A DNA stretch of 11,802 bases from CAYTNY01 sp964439215 (lineage in GTDB: Bacteria > Oederibacteriota > PGYV01 > CAYTNY01): NCBI GenBank assembly GCA_964439215.1, contig CAYTNY010000069.1, positions 1 to 11,802 of the forward strand, read 5' to 3'. Position numbers and translations under genes: made by a program. Every line of letters starts with the position of its first letter. Position 1 is the first letter of the stretch. Shown here piece after piece: positions 1-7,205 of the stretch. Below the pieces are notes generated by a model that was not told where the DNA came from, did no database searches, and saw nothing but the letters and a program-made list of their open reading frames with translations.

Positions 1-9
1 TTTCATCAT
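1..9 (-). CDS. Probable 5' end of a divergent gene leaving the window
   Basis: Read on the minus strand, the left edge gives GGAAAGG, five bases, then ATG ATG AAA, so a protein starting Met-Met-Lys or Met-Lys would run leftward out of the window. The GGAAAGG at 21-15 is a plausible ribosome binding site and lies 5 bases from the first ATG and 8 from the second. Only three codons are visible, so neither product nor reading frame can be confirmed. Its main value is that it would make 10-125 a divergent promoter region. Confidence 0.35.
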
Positions 10-24
10 TACTACCTTTCCATT

Positions 25-40
25 TTAATTTATAAATTAA
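25..40. promoter_or_regulatory. Perfect 16-bp palindrome, candidate operator
   Basis: TTAATTTATAAATTAA is a perfect palindrome with 8-bp arms and no spacer. It lies just upstream of the probable leftward gene start and beside a candidate minus-strand -10 box (TATGAT, read at 50-45). The position suits a repressor site for the leftward gene. It is made entirely of A and T, so chance symmetry is a real alternative. Confidence 0.3.
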
Positions 41-57
41 GTTTATCATATTTCCCC

Positions 58-95
58 TTTACTTTCACAGAAAAACCTTTAAAATAAAATATAAG
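58..95 (+). promoter_or_regulatory. Candidate promoter of the rightward unit
   Basis: TTCACA at 64-69 matches five of six bases of a sigma-70 -35 box. Two -10 candidates follow: TAAAAT at 85-90 (15-base spacer) and TATAAG at 90-95 (20-base spacer). Neither spacer is ideal. TTTACT at 58-63 is a further weak -35. The region sits 30-60 bases upstream of the first rightward start codon. This is pattern-based only. Confidence 0.3.
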
Positions 96-105
96 AACTT
101 ATATT
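88..105. promoter_or_regulatory. Inverted repeat overlapping the candidate -10, possible operator
   Basis: AATATAAG-AA-CTTATATT has perfect 8-bp arms around a two-base centre. It covers the TATAAG -10 candidate and ends 10 bases before the Shine-Dalgarno AAGGAG (115-120) of the first rightward gene. A bound repressor here would block transcription. If transcribed instead, it could form a small 5'-UTR hairpin near the ribosome binding site. The regulator is unknown. Confidence 0.35.
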
Positions 106-125
106 GATTATTTTAAGGAGAATAA

Positions 126-2486
126 ATGAATATCAAAAAACTTCTTTTTTCGGTATTATTTTTATTTTCCGCGGCTTCATTCATCTTCGCGGATGCTCTT
201 TCAATGCAGGTTATGGAAGTGGGTTCAAACGGCAACTATCTGCAGGCAACCACAACGGACAATCCTGTTTTTCACGCATCAATAGAAACCGATTCACAGG
301 GCGATACAATCACATCAATAAGTGTCGGGAACTTCAAGGACAGCTGGTATATCGGCGCGGCAACAGAGCCGGATTCCATAAAAACAAACAGCGTAAAATT
401 ATGGTATTATCCCGCTGACCGGCAGGAATTTAATGCGGCAACCGCACAATATGTAACACACCTGCCCGTTGACGCAGATTACAGCAACTGGTGGCACGAC
501 AATAGCTTCAGCCTGCCCGTTGAAAACGGATCGGGCATATGGATAACCATTGACATTCCGGAATCACCCTCGCCCGGATCCGCTGAATTCCAGGCGGATG
601 AAATAACCTTTAATTCAGGCGCCTCGATCAATATTTCCGGACAGCCGTCAAATCCTCCGGTAATGCTCGTCACAGAGGTTAAACCCGCTGAATTACTCGA
701 GGTTTCTCATACAGGCGGAGGAATGCAGACGTTTGTTTCAACAGGCCAGCAGAACATAATACCTATGAATCTGAGTTTTTTCAACGCCTCGGGCGAAGGC
801 GCGGCATCCGTTATAATGGATGCCATTACGCTGACAGCCAAGTCTTACGATCCATTTGGAAACACACTTTCCCCGTCTTCAATAATAAATTCCATAAAAA
901 TCCAGGACAAAAACACAGGAACAATCTACGGCCAATTGGATTCTGCGTCTCTGCCGTCATCACCGCGGCCGATGGAAATACCTCTTTCCCTTGTAAATAT
1001 ACCTTCGGGAACAACCACAACGGCAAATATTATTCTTGAAATGACGGAAAACACAGCATCAGCAGGCGCAAACTTCATAATATCCCTTGAAAACCACGAA
1101 TCAATTTCAGCTTTTGATTATTATACATACGAAAAAACAACGGTTCAGTCATCGCCTGCGGACCCGACAGGTTTTGAAATGGTCTCAAATTTTTCCACCC
1201 TGAAAAAACAGGCAGTTGAGGCATCCGCACAGATTTCCGACTCCCTTCCGCAGACAATAAACAAAGGACAGCAGAACGTTGAGCTGCTGTCTGCTGTTTT
1301 TGAGAATCCCGGGGATGCGGATACCGCATCAGTTGAATTTCATCAAATCACTATTAATTTATCAGACGACAACGGGGACCCGGTTGTCCCCGGCCAGCTT
1401 TTCTCAAAAGTATCAATCACTGATCCGTCCGGTGCGGTAATTTACGCTTCAAAAGATTCATCTTCGCTGGAAAATTCAGGCGGCGCCATATTCTTCCCGC
1501 TTTTAAACACAATACACGTTGCCGCCGGATCAACGGCAGCGGTTGTTGTACGCGCGGATATAAATGCTTCAACCGCCTATAACAACTTCAAAGTCTCTGT
1601 TTCGGGACCGGATGATATGCCTGCAAGGGACGTTAATTCTTTCGCACCCGTACAGGTAACTATTACAACAGACTCGCCGTTCGTCTCCAAACTGGCGCTT
1701 TTATCCAGCACCTTCAGAGTCGCCGGCGACGGAAAAATACCTTCAAACATTTATAAAGGCTCTTCAGACATACACATAATGGATATTATACTGTCGTCCC
1801 CGCTTGCTTTTGGCGATGAAAACAGCCTGCTTGCAAGGGGCATAACGCTTACGGCACTGGACCAAAACTCCATGGAAATTAATTTTGACACCGCCGCATC
1901 GTCAATAAAAAGCGTATCCGCTTCAGGCGAATCCTTTCACCCTGCCGCGGCAGACACGCAGCTTTATATCGCGTTTCCCGAAGATGTCACCATTCCCACT
2001 TCGGGCAGCACCGCCGTTTCCCTGTATGCGGATATAAAAGACGATACTTCCGCGGATGCCGTTGTATTTTCCCTGCAATCATCCGCCCACATAGATGCAT
2101 ATGAATCAAATGACCCCTTAAGACAGGTTTTTGCGGTTCCTGATGCAGGATACTCGTTTCCCATGCTGTCCGGCACCGGTCATATAAAGGGAAGCGCCGG
2201 CGGCCTTAATTTCAGAACATATCCCAATCCGTTTATGCGGGGATCGTCCGCATCCATCGCTTATTATCTGGATACTCCCGGCAAAACAACCATAGAAGTA
2301 TTTGATATCATGGGCAACCGGCTGCGGACAATAATAAAGGATGAGTACAGACAGGCAGGCGCCCACGAAAACGACAGCTGGGACGGCAGAGACGAAAACG
2401 GCCGGTACTTAACCGCGGGTACATATCTGATAAGAATTAAAACAGAAACGTCTGATTCAGTAAGAAAAATTACTTTTATTAAATAA
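126..2486 (+). CDS. Secreted repeat protein with C-terminal FlgD-Ig / sorting-domain-like module
   Basis: This 786-residue protein opens with a signal peptide (basic MNIKK, hydrophobic to about residue 21, likely cleaved after FADA). The ATG follows AAGGAG by five bases. Residues about 182-670 hold three diverged copies of a roughly 150-residue beta-rich unit, seen from aligned motifs such as ITLTA at 234 and 573 and ITINL at 408, each followed by a late segment like IPSGTTTTA or VAAGSTAAV. Residues 695-786 are a FlgD-Ig-like module with YPNPF (699-703), an IEVFDIMGN core, WDGRDENG (752-759), AGTYLIRI and an end in KITFIK. This layout is known from proteins sorted to the cell surface and from type IX cargo. 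It is likely exported and surface-attached. The body of the protein belongs to no family I recognise, and no enzyme motif is visible. It lies 12 bases upstream of a PorV-like barrel gene. Confidence 0.88.
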   Translation: MNIKKLLFSVLFLFSAASFIFADALSMQVMEVGSNGNYLQATTTDNPVFHASIETDSQGDTITSISVGNFKDSWYIGAATEPDSIKTNSVKLWYYPADRQEFNAATAQYVTHLPVDADYSNWWHDNSFSLPVENGSGIWITIDIPESPSPGSAEFQADEITFNSGASINISGQPSNPPVMLVTEVKPAELLEVSHTGGGMQTFVSTGQQNIIPMNLSFFNASGEGAASVIMDAITLTAKSYDPFGNTLSPSSIINSIKIQDKNTGTIYGQLDSASLPSSPRPMEIPLSLVNIPSGTTTTANIILEMTENTASAGANFIISLENHESISAFDYYTYEKTTVQSSPADPTGFEMVSNFSTLKKQAVEASAQISDSLPQTINKGQQNVELLSAVFENPGDADTASVEFHQITINLSDDNGDPVVPGQLFSKVSITDPSGAVIYASKDSSSLENSGGAIFFPLLNTIHVAAGSTAAVVVRADINASTAYNNFKVSVSGPDDMPARDVNSFAPVQVTITTDSPFVSKLALLSSTFRVAGDGKIPSNIYKGSSDIHIMDIILSSPLAFGDENSLLARGITLTALDQNSMEINFDTAASSIKSVSASGESFHPAAADTQLYIAFPEDVTIPTSGSTAVSLYADIKDDTSADAVVFSLQSSAHIDAYESNDPLRQVFAVPDAGYSFPMLSGTGHIKGSAGGLNFRTYPNPFMRGSSASIAYYLDTPGKTTIEVFDIMGNRLRTIIKDEYRQAGAHENDSWDGRDENGRYLTAGTYLIRIKTETSDSVRKITFIK

Positions 2487-2498
2487 ACGAGGCGAATA

Positions 2499-4190
2499 AT
2501 GAATAAAAGATTTTACCTGGTCATCTGCATCTGGGCCGTATTTATGGCTCCCCTGAATGCGGATGCAGCCGATTTTCTAAACGACATAAGCATAAAAAAC
2601 GCGGGGACGCATAACAGCTTTGTTCCTTTTATTTCAGATTCTTTTTCCGTATTCACAAATCCCGCGGGACTGGGAAAAACACCGCGCAGCGAGTTCCGGC
2701 TCCTGTACCACAGCCTTTTTGAAGGCGGTTCGCTGAGCGCCCTCGCATATGCCCATCCGATCATGGATAAGGGAACCTTTGCCGTTTCGGCGGTTATCGC
2801 AAACTCCGGCGATATAGAAGAAATAGATGAATATAATTCCACAACAGGAATTTTCAGCGACTCTTCCCGGACAATTATGCTTTCTTACGGAATACAGCCG
2901 GTGGATTTTATAAGGTTCGGCGTGAATCTTAAATACTTAAACCGGATTATTTATAACAGCAATACATCGGCATACGGCGCTGATACCGGAATAATTTACA
3001 ATGCCCCTTATAATATTCATATTTCACTCTTTCTTAAAAACATAATAAAACCCGAATTCATCTACGAAAGCGGCGCGTCGGATAAGATTCCTTTTTATTA
3101 CAGCCTGGCTTTAGGCTGTAATTTCACCCTGTTTGAAAACATAAAAGATGACATCCGCGTTTCCGTGAATGCTTCAAAGAATGAATTTTCAGAAAACTAT
3201 AACTTAAGCGCGGGAGCCGAATATACTTTCCTTGAAAACTATTCAGTAAGAGGGGGAGCGGGAAGCGGCGGCTTTTCCGGCGGTCTCAGCATAAGATTCT
3301 CCCACGGTGAGATAAATTATGCCTTTGTCCGGAAGCCCTTTGATTTCCTGCATCGTTTTTCAATATCATATCGTTTCGGCGATAACATAAGGGCCCTGGA
3401 ATCAAAACTGCGTACAGAAAAAGAAAAAATCAAGAACCGGCTGATAACAGAAATAAAAGACGAAACCCTCGGAAATTTCAAGAAAGATATTCTTGCTCTG
3501 GAATCAGACAGAAAATACAAGGAAGCGCTTGAAACTCTGGATAAAGCACTTGCCTGGGATCCCGGCGGTTCCTGGTTCCTGAAAAAACAGGCAGAACTTG
3601 AAAAACTCAGAAAAAATAAAGAACTTAAAATTCTTTTTTCAGAGGCAGAGGAACTGATGGCCGGTGAGTTTTACATAGACGCTCTTGTAAAACTGAAAAA
3701 TATCCTTGATATGGACCCCGGCAATAAACAGGCATGGACCCGGTTCCGCGAGGCTCAGGGGATACTTAAAAAACTCGGGGAAAATAACCTTGCGGCGGAA
3801 AAAAGAAACAGGGAAAAAATCAGAACACACTTCGAAAAAGGCCTTGAACATTACACATCGGGGGAATTTGATAAAGCAATAGACGCATGGGGCAAAGTAA
3901 TAAAAGAATCCCCCATGCAGCGGCAGGTTTACGGATACATAGAAAAAGCACAGTCGCGTATAAAGAAAAAAGAAGATGTAAAAACCCGCAAAAAAACCGA
4001 AAAAGAACAGAAAAAAACCTCTCTTTACAACCGGGCGGTTTTGCTTTACACGCAGGGCAGATTCGAAGAATCCCTGAATGTCTGGAGGGAGCTGCTCCGG
4101 CTTCAGCCCGATAATGCCGAAGCAAAAGAATATATAAAAAAGATAACCGAAGATTTCCGGAAAATGCAGCAGCAGCAGCTGAGATGGTAA
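2499..4190 (+). CDS. PorV/PorQ-like outer-membrane barrel fused to C-terminal TPR repeats
   Basis: This 563-residue protein has a signal peptide (residues 1-23, ending NADA). A region resembling the PorV/PorQ/UPF0164 barrel family spans about 24-293, with FTNPAGLG at 52-59 and alternating beta-strand patterns, closing with HRFSISYRF (285-293), which looks like an outer-membrane beta-signal. Typical family members end there. This one continues through a charged helical linker (about 297-325) into about four TPRs (near 328-361, 377-411, 443-476 and 508-541), with a very basic stretch at 487-507. In a barrel with periplasmic ends the TPRs would lie in the periplasm and could recruit partners. 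GAGG at 2489-2492 serves as ribosome binding site, and the 12-base gap suggests co-transcription with the upstream secreted protein. The family assignment is from motifs, and the N-terminal part is less canonical than the barrel at 7206-8210. Confidence 0.82.
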   Translation: MNKRFYLVICIWAVFMAPLNADAADFLNDISIKNAGTHNSFVPFISDSFSVFTNPAGLGKTPRSEFRLLYHSLFEGGSLSALAYAHPIMDKGTFAVSAVIANSGDIEEIDEYNSTTGIFSDSSRTIMLSYGIQPVDFIRFGVNLKYLNRIIYNSNTSAYGADTGIIYNAPYNIHISLFLKNIIKPEFIYESGASDKIPFYYSLALGCNFTLFENIKDDIRVSVNASKNEFSENYNLSAGAEYTFLENYSVRGGAGSGGFSGGLSIRFSHGEINYAFVRKPFDFLHRFSISYRFGDNIRALESKLRTEKEKIKNRLITEIKDETLGNFKKDILALESDRKYKEALETLDKALAWDPGGSWFLKKQAELEKLRKNKELKILFSEAEELMAGEFYIDALVKLKNILDMDPGNKQAWTRFREAQGILKKLGENNLAAEKRNREKIRTHFEKGLEHYTSGEFDKAIDAWGKVIKESPMQRQVYGYIEKAQSRIKKKEDVKTRKKTEKEQKKTSLYNRAVLLYTQGRFEESLNVWRELLRLQPDNAEAKEYIKKITEDFRKMQQQQLRW

Positions 4191-4243
4191 TTTTATAACC
4201 GCGGATACAAAACTGTATATTGAGGCAGAATGCAGGCGTTATT

Positions 4244-4906
4244 TTATTTCAGCATTTCATTAACAGCGTTCCCCATAAATTTCATTATGTCCCACAAATT
4301 TGCGGACACATTTACCGCAAAATCACGCGCAGTAAACTTATCGGGTGATATGACCGAAAACAGCAGCGCAATCACCAGAACGTTCATAAAATAAATAAAC
4401 AGCAGCGAAAAAAACAGGCTGCTGTCCTCCACAAAATCACTTTGGTCTGTTCTCATTGAATACAGCGTAAGCGCTATATGAAATGAAAAACTGGCCCCGA
4501 TAAAAAAAGCGATATAAGGATGATACTGCACCTTTGCTATAAGAAATATGATCATAAAAAAAACCGTATAAAGAGGAAAAAAATAAGGCGCAAGCGATAT
4601 AAGAAAATTTGACCTGTTTATAAGAACTTTCCCGCCTTTGCCGCTGATCTCAAGTTTTTTCGCCCTGCCCCCGAAGAGCATTGCCCAGAGTATGTGAGTA
4701 AGTTCATGCGCCATTACATGTACAAAAACAGGCTTATAAAAAACTATATGCACAACCAGATATCCCGCAAATCCCAGGAAGAACATAAGTTCTATGTTTG
4801 AACTGATGGAAAACTCCCCCAATTGCTCAAGCAGAGAAAATGATGCCGCCGCCGACAGAAACACAAGCACAACGGCCGCCAGATTAAAAATAATGTTTTT
4901 TTTCAT
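4244..4906 (-). CDS. Membrane M50-like zinc metallopeptidase
   Basis: This 220-residue, strongly hydrophobic protein has about five predicted membrane segments (near 5-25, 39-58, 100-125, 129-150 and 163-187). HELTH at 67-71 is a zinc-binding HExxH motif inside a hydrophobic stretch and is followed by GGRAKKLEI, the arrangement seen in M50/M50B site-2-type peptidases. The third zinc ligand is unclear; D154 or D157 (in RTDQSDF) are candidates. The expected role is cleavage of a membrane-embedded or membrane-proximal substrate, which is unknown. It is the last gene of the leftward unit, starting 8 bases after the ATPase stop. No good Shine-Dalgarno sequence precedes the ATG (TGATCTTACCG), so translational coupling to the ATPase gene is likely. 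It is not a prepilin peptidase of the PilD type, which uses aspartates. Confidence 0.75.
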   Translation of the reverse strand: MKKNIIFNLAAVVLVFLSAAASFSLLEQLGEFSISSNIELMFFLGFAGYLVVHIVFYKPVFVHVMAHELTHILWAMLFGGRAKKLEISGKGGKVLINRSNFLISLAPYFFPLYTVFFMIIFLIAKVQYHPYIAFFIGASFSFHIALTLYSMRTDQSDFVEDSSLFFSLLFIYFMNVLVIALLFSVISPDKFTARDFAVNVSANLWDIMKFMGNAVNEMLK

Positions 4907-4914
4907 CGGTAAGA

Positions 4915-7182
4915 TCAGGCGCCCGGCTCTTCTAACCTTTCTTTGATTTCATCCAGCCTGCTTTTTGCGGACATATGGTTCGGATCCAGATTAAGACACA
5001 GTTCAAATTTCACCTGTGCTTCCCTCAATTTGTCAATCGCATAACAATCCATGCCTTCTTTATAATGTCTGCTGCACTCTTCATCTATCATGGGTTTTAG
5101 ATCCCTTAGATATTTCAGCGCAAACTCGTTTGAAGGGTCTATTTTCAGTATTATATTAATTGCCATAAGCGCGCTTGAAATATCATTCTGCCGGTAGGCC
5201 TCATCCGCCTTTTCCATAAGCCGGTTGAGCCTTTTACTCATAACTTTCTTTATTTTCTCCACATAATCCTTCAGTTTCTTGTCAAGCGGCCTTTTTTCTA
5301 TGGCTTTTTTCAGTTCTTTTATCGCGCCGAAATAATTTTCCTCAAGAATACTGTTTACACCTTTTGCAAAAGCTTCCTGCGCGATTGAAGCATCCACGTC
5401 TTCTCCGAAACTTTCCGCCATAAGCTTGTTGTAAACTTCCTCGTATGCCGCTTTTATTTCCTCGTTATCCGGATCCATAACTTTGGCCTGCTTAAAACTT
5501 ATCACCGCTTCCAGTTCATCTCCCTTATCAGCTTCCTGTTTCCCTCTTGCAACAAGCATTTCCAGTTCTTTTTTCTTTTTCATCTCCATCAGTTTCTGCT
5601 GCGCTCCGGTTATGTAGGAATGCGCCTGCGGATTCTGCGGATCAATTTCAATTATTTCGTTCCATTTCGCTATGGCGCCTTTAACATCGCCTGTTTTATA
5701 TATTTCAATGCCTTCTTTTAGGATTTCGGGTATTTTCCCGGCAAGCTCTTCTTTTTCTTTTGCGCTTTTTATATACGATTTCAACTGGGCGTTTTCAGGT
5801 TCCTGTTCCAGTCCTTCCTGCCATTTTAAGATTGCTCCTTTTATATTTCCTTTTTTGTATATATTTACACCTTCCATTATTATGCCCTTTACATTCTGGG
5901 ACTGCTGCGCTTTGCCGATCATGCGCTTGGTATAATCCATACCTTCTTTAACTTCCTCGTTTCCCGGATACCTGCCGTTCATTTTTTCATAAAGCACATA
6001 TGCCTCTTTAAACCTGTTCTGTGAAATAAATTTTTTCGCTTCATTCAATACTGTTTTTAGTTCTTTTGTCGTTTGTTCTTTCATCATACTGTCAAGTATT
6101 GACTGAGCCGAATTCCCGGACGAGGAGATACCCTTCATTGCGAGGTCTATTTCCTGCACCGATGTGGCGTTTCTTTTTGCCTCTTCAAGAGTAATAAGCC
6201 CCTGTTTAAATAATTTTATAAGCGACTGGTCAAACGTCTGCATCCCTTCCTGCTCCCCGTTCTTTATCAGATCCTTTATTGAGCCGATCTTTCCTTCTTC
6301 CATATAACCTTTTACTGTTTTTGTCGCAACCAGTATCTCAACAGCCGGAACTCTTCCCACACCATCTGTCTTTGTAACAAGCCTCAGAGAAATAACCGCA
6401 CGCAGGGCTCCGGCAAGCTGCACTCTTATCTGCGGCTGCTGTTCTTTCGGAAAAAAATCAAGTATCCTGTTGATCGTCTGTATTGTATCCATGGTATGAA
6501 GGGTGGAAAACACCATATGCCCTGTTTCAGCCGCGGAAATAGCCGTGCCCACTGTATCCGCATCCCTCATCTCCCCTATGAGTATAACATCAGGATCCTG
6601 CCGCAGCACATATCTCAACGCATCCCTGAAACTTTCAGTATCAAGCCCGACTTCCCTCTGGGTTATGCTGCATTTTTTATCCGTATGAACAAATTCTATG
6701 GGGTCTTCAATTGTCACTATATGATGGGCGTATGATTCATTTATATGATTTATAAGCGAAGCCAACGAAGTTGATTTTCCGCTGCCGGTGGTTCCGGTCA
6801 CAAGAACAAGCCCGCGCGGATACAGTGCTATTTCCTTTAAAACAGAAGGCAGGGTTAATTCCTCAATTGTGGGAATGTTTATCGGTATTGCCCTTAAAAC
6901 TATTTCCATTTTACCCATCTGAAAAAAAGCGTTTGCCCTGAATCTCGCGACACCCTCAAGATTATAAGCAAGATCCATTTCGCGCAGTTCTTCAAATTTC
7001 TTTCTGAGTTTTTCATCAGTCAGCGCATATATTATTTCATTCAGATCATCCCGCGAGAGTATTTCCATATCAAGCGGCTTCAGTTTCCCGTCTATGCGCA
7101 GCATAGGGGGCCTTCCTTCTTTCAGATGCATATCCGACGCTTTTTTATCAACCATAATATGAAGAAGATCATTTATTTTCAT
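4915..7182 (-). CDS. PilT/PilU-type retraction ATPase with long C-terminal TPR extension
   Basis: The first ~350 of 755 residues form a type IV pilus retraction ATPase: the N-terminal KASDMHL motif (14-20), Walker A GTTGSGKST (130-138), Asp box VTIEDPIEF (156-164), Walker B DVILIGEMRD (198-207) and His box GHMVFSTLH (221-229). All catalytic motifs look intact. The C-terminal motif is SIKDLIKNG (301-309) followed closely by GMQTFDQSL, a compact form nearer to PilU than to classical PilT. PilT proteins usually end near 340-380 residues; here about 385 more follow, carrying around six or seven TPRs (near 384, 438, 491, 543, 602, 655 and 707). There is no signal peptide, so it is cytoplasmic. GGGAG at 7194-7190 lies 7 bases from the ATG. 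It lacks the tetracysteine zinc domain of PilB/GspE. It sits between a barrel gene and a protease gene, with no pilin gene nearby. The ATPase identity is secure; its filament or partner is unknown. Confidence 0.93.
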   Translation of the reverse strand: MKINDLLHIMVDKKASDMHLKEGRPPMLRIDGKLKPLDMEILSRDDLNEIIYALTDEKLRKKFEELREMDLAYNLEGVARFRANAFFQMGKMEIVLRAIPINIPTIEELTLPSVLKEIALYPRGLVLVTGTTGSGKSTSLASLINHINESYAHHIVTIEDPIEFVHTDKKCSITQREVGLDTESFRDALRYVLRQDPDVILIGEMRDADTVGTAISAAETGHMVFSTLHTMDTIQTINRILDFFPKEQQPQIRVQLAGALRAVISLRLVTKTDGVGRVPAVEILVATKTVKGYMEEGKIGSIKDLIKNGEQEGMQTFDQSLIKLFKQGLITLEEAKRNATSVQEIDLAMKGISSSGNSAQSILDSMMKEQTTKELKTVLNEAKKFISQNRFKEAYVLYEKMNGRYPGNEEVKEGMDYTKRMIGKAQQSQNVKGIIMEGVNIYKKGNIKGAILKWQEGLEQEPENAQLKSYIKSAKEKEELAGKIPEILKEGIEIYKTGDVKGAIAKWNEIIEIDPQNPQAHSYITGAQQKLMEMKKKKELEMLVARGKQEADKGDELEAVISFKQAKVMDPDNEEIKAAYEEVYNKLMAESFGEDVDASIAQEAFAKGVNSILEENYFGAIKELKKAIEKRPLDKKLKDYVEKIKKVMSKRLNRLMEKADEAYRQNDISSALMAINIILKIDPSNEFALKYLRDLKPMIDEECSRHYKEGMDCYAIDKLREAQVKFELCLNLDPNHMSAKSRLDEIKERLEEPGA

Positions 7183-7205
7183 TAAACAGCTCCCGGTAAA
7201 TTATG

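Noticed and set aside
3887..4114. Plus-strand 75-residue open frame inside the barrel-TPR gene
   Set aside because: It is an out-of-frame shadow of the Lys-rich TPR region with no start signal of its own.
4191..4243. Possible bidirectional terminator between the convergent units
   Set aside because: A 5-bp stem (ATACA/TGTAT, 4205-4218) lies inside an imperfect ATAAC-GC / GCGTTAT pairing (4195-4202 with 4236-4242). Stems are short and AT-rich and no clear T-run follows, so it does not support a call.
4915..7182. Assignment of the ATPase as PilB or GspE
   Set aside because: It lacks the long N-terminal domain and the tetracysteine zinc motif of assembly ATPases, while the N-terminal KASDMHL and the overall motif spacing match PilT/PilU.
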